Of a stretch of 64,000 nt of DNA, positions 34,901 to 45,916 are shown piece after piece. The number at the start of each line of letters is the position of its first letter. Positions within the stretch are counted from its first letter, which is position 1. Both the position numbers and the translations under genes were made by a program. Source of the stretch: Macropodus opercularis (Eukaryota; Chordata; Actinopteri; Anabantiformes; Osphronemidae); NCBI GenBank assembly GCA_030770545.1, contig CM061102.1:9909501-9973500 (forward strand), given 5' to 3'. The notes beneath the pieces were generated by a model, which saw only the letters and a list, made by a program, of their open reading frames with translations, was not told where the DNA came from and searched no databases.

Positions 34901-35673
34901 ATGTCCCAATCATGAAAAATGTCGTGTTTATTTGCTAGCTAACATTAACAAGCTCCTTGGTGGCTAACATAGCAAGATACAGTTAGTATTTTCGTTGTTG
35001 TGAATGCAGCTCACACACACCACCTGTCGGCAGCTCCCGGAACTGCTGCTCACTGAGACCCAGGCCTGGAAGCTGCTTGCTGTCCTTTTATATCACTATA
35101 CATTTGATTATATATAATTATAGAGCTGTCACAAAACTATTGCAACATAATAGAAACACAATAACTGAACCATTGCATTTTAATGTTAAAAGTCTTGGTT
35201 TGTTTATGTTTGTGTTTGTGTAGCTAAGTTAAAGAAATGCATTTTAAAATAGCTCAAATTAGTTACATCCACTTTGACCCTTTACATCCTTGTCCAAGCG
35301 TCTAAGTCAGATCAAAATCAAATCACTTGAAGACCTTGGATTTAAAAAAAAAGAAGCTCTGTTACATCTTTGACAGCGTTGGCATTTTATTGTTCCATTA
35401 ATTATATCTTACAGGTTTTGTCAGTGGTACAAACTTTAAAAGCCGCCAACTGTTAGTATGACTACTTCTACAATCCGCGTCATATCTTTTTCCTTTACAT
35501 CAAAATGCATGTTTACAATATGATCCATTCAAAGTCATATCTTCATAAGGCAGATGTGATGGAAACAGCTGTGGTGCAGTGCAGGGTCACTTGTGAAAAG
35601 GAGAGAAAAGTCTAAAGTTCTGATAGGCCATGTTTGCACAGGGGTTTGATTTGTTCTGCTGGTGAAGCTCCAT
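34901..35673. other. Intergenic: stag2 upstream region and ependymin 3' flank
   Basis: The stretch contains the upstream edge of the stag2 CpG-rich region, then AT-rich DNA that probably includes the ependymin 3' UTR. I see no reading frame of note. Confidence 0.6.
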
Positions 35674-36747
35674 CTATATGAACTCATTGAGGAAACTGTT
35701 TACTGTCCCTTCAGGTGTCTCCTCCACAGGCTGTCCATGACAAAAGGAAGGCACCACGAGGAGATCCGGATCCTTGATCTCGTTTTCAACATCAGTGTTG
35801 CTGTAAGAAAATAACAATGAAATCAGTCAATATGGCCTGAGAGTGAACAGCTGTAAGGGTTGTGAGCACTTTAAACTAAAAAAAACTAACCTGAAAAAGA
35901 GTGATGTGGATTCACTGAAGTAGAACGTATTCACAGGCAAACATCCCATAGTTACAGACATGGAGTAGTGCCCTGAACAAGACAAGCAGATGTTATCCTT
36001 TTATTTCCGCCACCACAATGTCACAGGCATTGTATATAACAGCCCCCCTTTCACCTTTCATGTCTGGCATTGTTCCTTTCCACATGTTGAGCTTTAATCC
36101 CTCCCCTTCGATGGATGGACTCCCAGAGTTTATCGTAGATGCAAACGTTGCATCATCAGGAATATCTAGAGGGTGCATGGTGCATTGCAGTGCTTTTTTC
36201 TCGCAGCTCTGGTTTTTGGTGTCAATCTCGTAGAATATCCCCTGCCAGGTGCAGACACGGGTTCAAATGTTAAGGTGCAAAAACACTTTTGATGCAAACA
36301 AGAAACCCAGTTACCTCTTCAAAAAACATCAGCAGGTCCAAAGCTTGTGATGTGTTCGTGGGGTGACTCTCGTTTGACCTGAACCGCAGCTTCTTGCCCA
36401 TCGAATCGTAAGTGAATGCTCCGAATGCTTTCACATCACCTTTTAGATTCGTCTGGTTTCATTCACCGACATGTGTTCGATTCAGAAAGTAAGAGAGGGT
36501 TTGAATGTTAGACATTAAAACACTGGAATAACTATTGGCCTTGAATTGTGCATTTAGAAAACTCACCACAGACATAAATCCTGTCATGTTGGGTGAATCT
36601 GAAAGATAAAAATGTTATGGACATTGACAGCTTCAAATCAAAAACAGCAACATGAAGGAAGCACAGTTTCTTACGACAAGGCTGGTGGTGATCTGCATGG
36701 GTGCTGGCAGTTAAGCAGAAGAGAAGAAGCGTAACAGCCGCGTACAT
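35674..36747 (-). CDS. epd: Ependymin, secreted glycoprotein, complete six-exon gene
   Basis: Ependymins are secreted, calcium-binding glycoproteins abundant in teleost cerebrospinal fluid; piscine ependymin genes are typically six exons and about 215 residues. Exons: 36675-36747, 36567-36598, 36315-36452, 36055-36241, 35891-35972, 35674-35800; 639 nt give 212 residues. The signal peptide is MYAAVTLLLFCLTASTHA. The mature start HHQPCHSPNMTGFMSV and the motifs FTYDSMGKKLRFR, GIFYEIDTKNQSC and GSPSIEGEGLKLNMWKG are ependymin hallmarks. Four possible N-glycosylation sites are visible (NMT, NES, NTS, NQS), along with the usual cysteines. A TATA box stands 88 bases upstream of the ATG. Several paralogues exist in teleosts, so the exact symbol is uncertain. 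Confidence 0.93.
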
Positions 36748-36834
36748 TTTCCCGGTCCAGAGAGTCACACAGTGAAGATCGAGATGGCAGAAACCGATGC
36801 TGAGCTCATCTAGGTTTCAGAGGCGATACTGCTG

Positions 36835-36842
36835 CTTTTATA
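36835..36842 (-). promoter_or_regulatory. epd: TATA box of the ependymin gene
   Basis: TATAAAAG on the gene strand predicts a start near 36.81 kb and a 5' UTR of about 60 nt. Confidence 0.8.
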
Positions 36843-37977
36843 GGACTACAGGCTGGCGCATCGTTGCGTAAAAAGACACAGGACGAGAGCCCCCTGGACT
36901 TCAAACGTCAAGCTGTCAAAACATATCAGCCCCTTTACCGGCTGGTGGTGACCCAATAAACGGATTTTTTTATAGTCTGTCTCTTCTCTGATGATTTTGC
37001 AGCTGTCCTCTGTCTCATGTTTTTGTGCGTTGTTTATCTCTGCTTGTCCCCTCCACAGTGGGTCAAGTGAGGACAGCTATGGAGGTTGCCAAGGCTCACG
37101 TCCAAAAGATTAATTTTTCAGTTTTGAATGTATCTTTACAATTAGCGTTTTCTTTTTTTGGCAACTAAACCTCTAAATGCAAGTGTCTAGAGATATTGTG
37201 CTTACTACAGTTTAGAGATATGCATGTATGTATTTAGATACCTGCATAAAGATTCTGAAGATAATAGGTTTGACATGGCTGCAGAACTGTTTACGTCAGA
37301 AAACGAAACCTCCTATTCAACAACTCTGTTTTCCATGAAAACAATTCATTCACAAGACTACTTCCTCCTTAGTCAAAGATGTTTTTGGCAAAGGGTTGTC
37401 AAGCCAGTGGAGTTTGCAGAACCTCTGCAGAGGCCTTACAGTAAGTCAACAAGATCTTAAGATCAAAAGAAAAACATGAGCAATGTATTTCATTTAATGA
37501 GCTTTTTGATTTATAAGACTTACTGTAGGTCTCCCCTGCATTTGAAATTCCACCAGTCGATGGGCTCTCAGCCAAGAGGACTGAAGATCCTTAGAGCTCT
37601 GCTGAATAGCGTCAGCAGGCTTCACCTGCCTGTGGACATGAAATGTACCCTGCTACAACCAACTAATTACAGCTGTTTGGTAACTTATGACACTAAACGA
37701 GAAAGTGTTGCTTCATGTGAACTGAATATCTCAATCAGCAACAATGAAAGTGCCATCCACAAGTTTTAATGCTGAACCAGACTCCTAAAAAACACCAGCT
37801 ACACCAAACTCCTCTGAGAGAGATACGTTGTGGCCATTAGCGTTATAATATGTTCTCTAACCCCCAGAGTCTCCTTTATAATAGTAATCCAAACTAAACA
37901 GAGGCTGGGATGTTTACACCAGGCCGTCTGCATGAGCCAGGTCACAACGTGTTCTCGTCACAGCTACAACAGCGGCG
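36843..37977. other. Intergenic between divergent ependymin and the orphan exon
   Basis: There is no supported gene here. The region holds an exact interferon-response-type element GAAAACGAAACC at 37299-37310 and a TATA-like tttataat near 37871-37878. A 97-codon open frame at 37476-37769 on + matches nothing I know. Confidence 0.5.
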
Positions 37978-38059
37978 ATGCAGCTGCCTTTTGTTCTTCT
38001 GCACATGATCCTGTTGTTTCAGTGCTTTGAAGCAAACAACTCGGTGAACTGTCCAATGG
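37978..38059 (+). CDS. Orphan signal-peptide exon of an unidentified secreted protein
   Basis: The exon encodes MQLPFVLLHMILLFQCFEAN and then NSVNCPM before a good GG/gtgaga donor, leaving phase 1. The hydrophobic core and small-residue end make a typical secretion signal. A TATA-like motif lies about 100 bases upstream. I could not find a convincing second exon: most downstream acceptors tried in phase 1 soon meet a stop codon, although one near 39122 stays open for about 18 codons. It may be the start of a fast-evolving immune gene, a relic, or chance. Confidence 0.35.
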
Positions 38060-41000
38060 GTGAGAAACACTCTAAGTCATTAAACATATGTGTCACTGTT
38101 CATTATTCACTGCATTTGGCCAGGAGCACACTGTTAATTTACCATAAGCAGAATAGGAGAACTGGGAGTCGATGATATTTATTGAAATATGAAAAAAGGA
38201 AGGAAATGCATAACAAAACTAAAAGGGATGCATGAGACCACAAATGGAGGCAAAATAGACCAGGAGTAAATCGTCCATGTCATGGGGAATTTAACATTAT
38301 GTATGGGAATGTGGGGGCAGGAGGTTATGAAAACGAGGGAAGCCCTTCCCCTTTTTAAGCAGAACACAGGATTACCCTTTTCTAACCATAAGGAGAAGTC
38401 ATGAACTTACAGAAACTATGAGCAGCCTAGAATTACTATATAGGTTCATGAGTCACGTCAAGTACAGTATGGAAGTGACAAACCGTTGAGTGCACAGCGT
38501 AATGCTTTTAGTTAAATCTAACCAAATCCTGTAATCCATATGTATTTGATTTTGGAGTGTTGAATAATATTAAAATAAACTATATCTTGCTGAAAGCCCA
38601 GTTCACATCTTCATTTTTTAGCTCTTGATTGTAACTAGGAGCTTACTCTTGACCCTTGGTGCCATCTTGGAAATTTGAACTGTCTGAAACTTCAATCTGG
38701 AACAAAACAGGGTGAAATGATTCAGTTGTGTAAACACTTTAAGTCCTTTATCACCTCTATGAAGAAATCTGTTTTATTTATTGATTGTTGCATAAAATAG
38801 AAAAGAAGGGTAATAACACTAACTGCAAGTTAGAATCAGAGCATGTTCGACTCTTCTGCACACAACATGAGCTTTGAACCGTCATCGCCACCTAGACAAC
38901 CACTGGCAGCCTCTGGTCTCAGCTGTGCACTAGTACGACACAAAGAAACTCCTGTGACATGCCAGTATGACAGAACCAAGCCACCAAGAGGTAGGTTGAA
39001 ACCACCAGTGGTTAGTGTTTCTAATAACAAGGAAACTTCAGGGATTTTATTAGAGTTTTTGATGTTTTGCAACCATTTGCATGGCTTATCTCATGATGTA
39101 AAGATCTTACTGTACCTTTCTAGAGCCAGTGTGTTACATGCAACTTTTCTTGGAACTATTCCGAGATATGGATATTTTGTCATAGCCCATACGTTTCAAA
39201 GAAACAGCTTCCTCTTTCACTCAAATGTTTGAAACAGTGTCAGAATGTTAGAAGACAGCATTAAAATGAACATAGAAGTACATATTTACCATAGTTCCAC
39301 ATATTAAACACTGTGTATTATATGTTTAGTCAAAGCTCAGGCCCAAGGACAGTTGGCATAAGCTCCATCACCCTCCGTGACCCTTAAGATGCTAAGCGGT
39401 TCAGAGGATGTGTGGATGAATGGATGAAAACTCTTTTTAAACCTTGAAATTAACAGTGTGACGTCAACATCAACACAAGTCCCATTGTCAAACACTAAAC
39501 ACATCCTTTAACAGATCGTCGTGTGTGACTGCAGACCAAAAAGATCCCAGTCACAATATTGAGGTTATGAATTCTAATCATGGATAACTTAAATTCACCA
39601 CATGTAGTAATGTTTTAGTCGGCAGCCCTGTGATTACACTGAACAACAGCCAAATCAATGTATCTATCTTAATTCAGGCCTTGCCGTATTTTAGTAGTGT
39701 ACCTCTCAGTCCTCATTCCTTTGAATATTGGGTAACTTCCAGTCTTCCAATTCATTTGGGAATTTACCTCCAATAAATGATCCGCCTCTTCATGGTTGAA
39801 AAATTTTCTGGAAGAGTGATTCCCTTAGACATAAGAACAAGAAATAAATACTTTCAATAACGCTTTCAGTTGTGCTAAGGATTATAATATACACGAATAA
39901 ACAACCAACCAACCACAAAAAGGCTGTGCTGATGTTCTTCATGCTTTGGAGAAGAAATGACACCAAGGATATTTTATGACTTTGTTCCTCAGCTGATATG
40001 GAAACTAGCTTAAGTTCAAGTAATCTGACATCAGCACCAAATTTTTGTACAGTAGCAAAATGTAGTGATGTAGAAAAATTCACTTCCACATATGAATATA
40101 TATAAAAAGAATATGTGAAAGGAAACAACAACTTACTGCAGAATAAGGAGGACAAAATACTGATGAGGCATAAATAGATGACTTGCACATTTAAACTTCC
40201 AGCTGCAGAGTAACGACAAACAGCAACAAGGCTGCATTAACTGTGTTTGTTAAAATTTTAAGAATTAAAAAGAATCAACCAGGACTTGACATGACATGCG
40301 GCACACACAGCAGTTCCCCACTGTGCAACATACATGTTTTCACATAAAAGAGAAGTCTTTCACCTCTAACACACTGCATTGCTGAGAAATCTTTTAATTT
40401 AGTTCCTTAAAAACCTCAATTACACAAACTTGAGGTAAACTAGTAATAGCTCGGTAGCAATGGATTCAATTAAAACAGACATAATGTGTCAAAAGAAAGG
40501 TCTAAGTGAGTTTACTAAAGAAATAAAATAATAAAACAACGCCAATTGCAATTTTAATAATGATAATAATAATCAAGGAAACAATTCAGTTGTTCCTTGT
40601 GTGATGTCAGGCTGATTGCTTAACAGAAAAATACTTGTGAGAGTCACTGAAACTCGCTAATTACTCATCTACAATACATCATGAGATTCCTGAAACATTC
40701 CCTTTGCATGCAAAGTCAAATGAGCATTAAAAAAAGTTTCAGCCGGTTTTCTTTAGTAGTTTCGGACAAATTGCCATTTTTAAATGACTGATGAAACCCT
40801 TCAGAAATTGAGTCATTTAACCACTGATTTCTGTAACAGGGAGAGTACATTTCAGCATATCTCAGGGAATCACTTGTGAAAAATACGTCAAAACAAAGTT
40901 ATTAATAGCATGCAAATGTTTTTACACTGAGTTAGTTTGATTGCATGAAATTTAACATCCTGGTTTTTAAGTATGTCTTAGTTCTGTTATTTCCAAACAA

Positions 41001-41180
41001 TTCTAAACACCTGGCTACAGTAGATACATTATCTTAACAGCAACTGGAAAACACTACCTAGTGCTTTATTATGTAATATATGTAACGCTGTCTTCTGCCT
41101 CATTGATATTGTTGACTAAAGGATGATGAAACAGAGAGGGAAACAAACAGAGCAAGAAAAAAAGACAAAAAAGTCCAGAG
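38060..41180. other. Region without a supported gene
   Basis: This AT-rich DNA lies between the orphan exon and the cytokine promoter. It contains a more GC-balanced block at 38843-38995 and a LINE/SINE-type 3' tail at 39338-39428. An open frame of 132 codons on the minus strand (39790-40188) has no recognisable similarity. Confidence 0.5.
39338..39428 (+). mobile_element. Diverged 3' tail of a teleost retroposon
   Basis: The order GGCATAAGCTCCATCACCC, CGTGACCC, then AAGATGCTAAGCGGTTCAGA and GGATGAATGGATGA matches the widespread fish element tail, which reads roughly GGCTCCAGCACCC, GCGACCC, GGATAAGCGGTT and a GGATG repeat. Only the tail is visible, with substitutions throughout. Confidence 0.7.
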
Positions 41181-41185
41181 CTTCA

Positions 41186-41287
41186 GAAACCGAAAGTACG
41201 TGACACATACAGTATATAAACTGTACATCAGCCTCAGTAGAACATGTTGGTATCTCAGCTCAGAGAGATCTTTACTGCTCCTCCAAG
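41186..41287 (+). promoter_or_regulatory. m17: Promoter and noncoding first exon of the IL-6-family cytokine gene
   Basis: An exact ISRE core GAAACCGAAA (41186-41195) lies 18 bases before a TATATAAA box (41213-41220). Transcription should begin near 41240-41245. A first exon ending CTCCAAG at 41287 with a gtaagc donor follows. It would be noncoding apart from a short upstream frame beginning ATG at 41244. The splice to the coding exon at 42080 is inferred. Confidence 0.55.
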
Positions 41288-42079
41288 GTAAGCCCAGCGT
41301 TTGTGTCACATATTCTTCTTTGGTGTTTTTAATTCTGTGCTGTATCACGGTGGGAAAATTCAACAGTCGGCGCATATTACTGCAATGATCAGGGCAGACT
41401 TCCAGCTTCAGCGGCTCTGTGGGCTTGATGACGTCTAGTTAATTAATCAGTTCAGTGCTTGTCACGTTTATGCTGCTTATTTAAATCTTAGCGAGAATTG
41501 TTAAAAAAATGCTTTTGTTGAGTTAGAAACATGTCGACTCATCAAGAATGAATGATGCGACTAAATAAAACGAGCAGATGACGAGAAAGAGTTGCTTCTT
41601 TTATCCAGAGATGAATTTTGACAACAGAAGGGACAACGAACAAGTCTTTTGAAAGCCCATCTAACTTTACTCAGGATGGTGGCGTAGACTTCAGTTTGAC
41701 ATGTTAGGGTGCAAGGTTACAAACAATAAGGAGACAATGGTAAAAAACAATGGTTTCCTTCCCCAACGAAACCAACAGTTTCCATGAAGAATTAATTACA
41801 CAAGACAGATTGCATGTGTGTAAACGCCATGCGGTGAGCGACTGAATGATTTTCCTATGAAGCGTTGTCAGACTTCCTTTCAGACTGTAAGTGTGGAAAC
41901 TGACCGCTGTGTTCCCACAAACACGAATATAGTATGTAACTGGAACTTGTAGTTTGTGCTGGAAGGGATCCTGTCAGCGACTGTATTCTTCGACAATGGA
42001 TTTGCACACAGAGAAGTGATTCATCATCCATTTATATGACAAGCAGCTGTAACAGTAACGGCCTGTGTCCGTGTTTCAG

Positions 42080-43138
42080 ATGACTGTTTGGTGGCAGCAC
42101 GTCATCCTTTTTTGCTGCTTGCTGTACTTCGTGGACTCCCGTGCACCATCCCGAGTCCTCCAGGTTAATAAATATAAGAACTCCTTTCGTCTGACGAGGT
42201 CCACCCGAGCCCATGTTCAACAGCTGCTGAAAAAATATGTGAGGACACAAAAATATTTGCTTTGCTCAGCTCTGTACGTGTCCTACTTTACCTCGCTGCA
42301 ACAGCTTTATCATTGTTTTATTTTAACAGAAGGAGCAGCACCTGGGAAATATGCATTTTGAGGACAGAAGCCAACAGTTAAAGGCCCTGCCTTTACTTTC
42401 TACAGATTTTTACAGCTGGCTAAACCTGACGGTTAGTATCAGCTGTTATGTTTCAGTTTTGTAAAAATGCCTACTAATGATTTGAGAAATAATTTTTCCC
42501 TTACGGTAAGATTAAGATGAAACCCGGTGACGAGGACAGAAAATTGTCTTGCGGAATGAAAAACTTGCAAATGTTTTCGAGGGGAATTTGCCTTTGTAAA
42601 GCATTGAACAGAAAGGGGTGTGTGTGATTAATTTTTTCACGTGGTTGTGTCTGGGGTGTTTAGGACGGGGAGCGCCTACAAGCTGCTTATAGGGACATGC
42701 AGATCTACTGTCATATGCTTGACTGGAAGCGAAACCAGATGGAGAAGGAGGAGAGAGATAACGCGGCGCGAGCAGATCGTGCCTCCTTATCTCAGTGGAT
42801 CAAGCACATTCAGCTGGACCTGAGGGACCTCACGAGCCAAGTCAACAGTCAGGTATCTATTGCAGATCCTACTAATATTCACACATTTTTTAACAAAGCC
42901 TGTGGAAAAAATGACACTAAGCATATTTTATGTCCTTGTTCCACAGATGAAACACATAGGACACTCTTGGGTGAAGGGCACTGGTCCTACAGTACGGCCT
43001 CCTTTTAATGCAAAAGCCAGCTCAAATACACTGTGGGACAGCCGAGTGGAGGGTTACATCATTCTGAGGGATCTAGAACTTTATTTAACCAAGCTGGCAA
43101 GAGACTTCCTCCTACTGGCTTCAAAAACACACTCATGA
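42080..43138 (+). CDS. m17: IL-6-family helical cytokine, M17/LIF/CNTF-like
   Basis: Secreted four-helix cytokines of this family signal through gp130-type receptors and STAT3. Exons: 42080-42238, 42330-42431, 42664-42852, 42947-43138; 213 residues, all introns phase 0. The signal peptide is MTVWWQHVILFCCLLYFVDS. The stretch DFYSWLNLTDGERLQAAYRD resembles the CNTF/CLCF1 segment before helix B (WSELTEAERLQ in CNTF). The C-terminal helix (VEGYIILRDLELYLTKLARDF) aligns with the CNTF/CLCF1 helix D. One N-glycosylation site (NLT) and a single mature cysteine suit the CNTF/M17 branch rather than LIF. The ATG directly follows the acceptor cag. Assignment to M17, rather than another teleost member, is from memory of the family. 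Confidence 0.8.
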
Positions 43139-43463
43139 CTCAAAAGTGAACAGCTGTGCGGAGACCCTGACAACACGGAAGTAAAAGCTGAATTGACCGG
43201 AGAGAAACTTGTAAAAATGGTCCATTTTAAAGAGTTGACAACATTATAGTGCTGTAAACACTGTCCGTGGAGCAGACAACATTTGATAGAGCTGATTTAA
43301 GTGAGCCCATTCTGTTGTTACTGTATATTTATTAAGGGTTTTCTTGGGTATTTCCCACAGTTTCTCCCTGAGCTGTAACTGTAAGTTAACCAGCCATACA
43401 CTTGCAGAGGAGAGAGAACATCCGGTTTTTCCCATAAACCCCAATCTACTGGACTTTCCAGAG

Positions 43464-43511
43464 ATTTATTTACTATTTATTGACATATTTATTTCACACA
43501 CTATTTATTTA
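43464..43511 (+). promoter_or_regulatory. m17: AU-rich element in the cytokine 3' UTR
   Basis: Six ATTTA pentamers occur in 48 bases (starting at 43464, 43468, 43475, 43487, 43503, 43507), two pairs overlapping as ATTTATTTA; another lies at 43327. Such clusters mark unstable cytokine mRNAs. Confidence 0.75.
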
Positions 43512-43592
43512 AAAGTGTTTTTTTAATTTCTTATAGAATACAGAGTTTACATAAGATCTTCTATATTTAAGAGATAAATATATATGACTGAC

Positions 43593-43598
43593 AATAAA
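43593..43598 (+). terminator. m17: Poly(A) signal of the cytokine gene
   Basis: AATAAA lies 455 bases after the stop codon, in good position. Confidence 0.7.
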
Positions 43599-43840
43599 GA
43601 AATGAAACATTCAAAACTGTGATGGCTGTGTTATGATTTTCCAATCATTAAAAAACAATCAGAAATTATTGCAACATTGAAAACATTCTTGTAATAATGA
43701 CGTATATGGGATCTTCCTTCAGTTGAGTATGTTGTGTAAGCTTGTGGTCTCATTGTTTCAACTGAAAACTAAGAAATAACAAGTAGCAACCCTCCACTGG
43801 GTGGGAGGATTGCCGTTTGCCTGCTTTCAGTTCACTTTCT

Positions 43841-45916
43841 TCATGTGGGGTTGATCCGTGGGGCAGTCTGCAGAGAGAAATCAGATTCAACACAGTGCGC
43901 TTAAATGCTTTTCATATCCCAAAAAAACCCCTTCCTGCAGGCTCCCCACATGATCAGATCACTCGCTGACTCACCACAAGCAGATGGCCTCTCTTGCCTT
44001 TAGACACCTTCAACTCTGATCCCCTGACAAAATCGATGATTCCTTCCTTCCCGCGTGCCACATTAAACCTAATGCTGCTCACCACACAGGCAGTGACAAA
44101 CCAAAGCAAGACAAAAGTATGATTATTATGAATTGGCTACCACAGCAGACTTCTGCTGATGCAGGACTGACCTTCCCGGACTGATGTTGACATAGCTGGT
44201 CTTGTTGGCCATCGTGGCAACTTTAGTCACCAGCTCTATCACATGGTTACAGTGCAGAACAACATCCCCCTGCGGGAGACACAGCTGGATGTAGAGTGGT
44301 TGCACAGTTGTATGTTTAACTGTATTGACTGCTTGTGTCCTGCTGTACCTTCTGCTTGTTGTCCTCACTGGGCATGTGCAGGACAAACACCCCATCACTG
44401 AGAGAGCCCACAGAGATCCCTGTTTAAAGAGACAACCAGGCTTGGAATCACTGAATTTAAGAACTCGCCCACAGTGAGTTCAAAATGTTAGCCCTCTCAG
44501 ATGAAAAACTCATTCTCCTACTATAGTGAGTTAGAGTGTTTTTCACCTCTCAGAGCTGTGTAGTCAATTCTCTGCTTGATCTTGGTCCTGTCCACCAGCA
44601 CAGCAAAGGTGTTAGTGAGGAGCAGCTGGCGAGGGCGAGGCTTGAAACCCCTTCTGTCATACTTTATGACTGGAACACCATACTGAGAAGAACACGGAGG
44701 CTCTTAACATGACATACATGTACATGTAACATCGTCACTATCATCATTATGTTAAAAAAAGATACCTGCACTTTCTCATTGCCGAGGGTCTGGGTGACTT
44801 TCAGACTGATTTGCTCACGTTCTATACAAAGCATTAGGAAAAGCCCTGTTAAAGTATGTATTATTCCTCAGTCCACACCATAGTATGTGCATGCGAAGAG
44901 CCACTGAACGGCTGTGTGAACATCTACCAAGCCTCGAGTCCAAAAACAGCCTGCCAACACTCTGCGGGTAACTGTCTTTCTGGTCCTTGAAAATCTCGCT
45001 GGCTACAACCTTCTGCATCATCTGCGAGAAAGGTTAACATTAAGCAGGATGATGTAGAGTTTATATATTTACATTCATTTATGTATTCAAATAGCCGACA
45101 AGGCCATGTCTTCTGTAGGCAGTGTACCTGCTTCTTCCATTCAGGCTGGACCCTCCTACAGTACTTAATGACCATGTTTCTCATGTGCAGCTTCCGCAGG
45201 TGCTCAGAGGCCTGAAAAGCACAGTGTGCAGTAGAAAAAGGACATTGTTGTTTTTACAGACCTTTATACTATATTACTGTTTAACAGTTTCAGTCACTGT
45301 GATTTTATAGTGCACCTCAATGAGGGACGGAGGAGGTGTTGGCCAGCTTTTGTCCAAAACATTCTGGGGTAGGCTTTTACGAAGACTCTTGAGGAGGGAG
45401 AGTCGTACGTGATCCAGGAAATACTCGTTCTCAGGGCAGTATTCCTCATGACGATAGATGAAGCCTTTTATTAATCTAATTTGTAAAAAGACCAATATAA
45501 AACGTGCAAGAAGCAATCTCAACAATGCACACAGAGACAAACAGTAGCATCTCCGTTCACGCACCTGCGTATTAACTCAGCAGCCTGCCGACGCCTGTTA
45601 GCCCTCCTGCGCGCTTTCATGCCTCGCCACCCGGACTGGATCACTATCACTATACATGCACATAAATTAATATTAAATACTACATTTTAATTAGGTATTA
45701 AATCCTTAGCCAAAGAGAACGCCCCCCAATAGTATGAGTGCCACAATAACTAGTGCAAATACATCAAAATAACATTACACATATAAACATAAACTTGATC
45801 AGTTACACCAGAATGTATGTGTATGTAGTTGTGGGATGTGCTCTGACCTGCATGTCTGATGCGTTTGTACTTGGCTCTCTCCCTGTAGCCTCTCCATGAC
45901 GTCTGCAGTGTCAAAG
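43841..45916 (-). CDS. myo1c: myo1c coding exons 22-32 (IQ neck and TH1 tail)
   Basis: Coding exons: 45848-45916, 45565-45649, 45316-45475, 45128-45211, 44928-45021, 44766-44821, 44547-44682, 44349-44419, 44172-44269, 43975-44068, 43841-43867. The neck contains LQTSWRGYRERAKYKRI and IQSGWRGMKARRRANRR, both calmodulin-binding IQ-type repeats. The TH1 tail includes YGVPVIKYDRRGFKPRPRQL and KQKGDVVLHCNHVIELVTKV, which carry the lipid-binding fold. Confidence 0.92.

Larger units (their letters stand above)
43139..43620 (+). other. m17: Cytokine 3' UTR
   Basis: The UTR runs from the TGA to just past AATAAA at 43593-43598. It contains an AU-rich element and overlaps the likely end of the opposing myo1c transcript. 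Confidence 0.7.

Noticed and set aside
37476..37769. 97-codon plus-strand frame between ependymin and the orphan exon
   Set aside because: It has a plausible look but no known match, no promoter of its own and no splice partner; kept only as part of the intergenic note.
39790..40188. 132-codon minus-strand frame with hydrophobic segments
   Set aside because: No similarity recognised and no good flanking splice sites; the hydrophobic runs follow from T-rich DNA.
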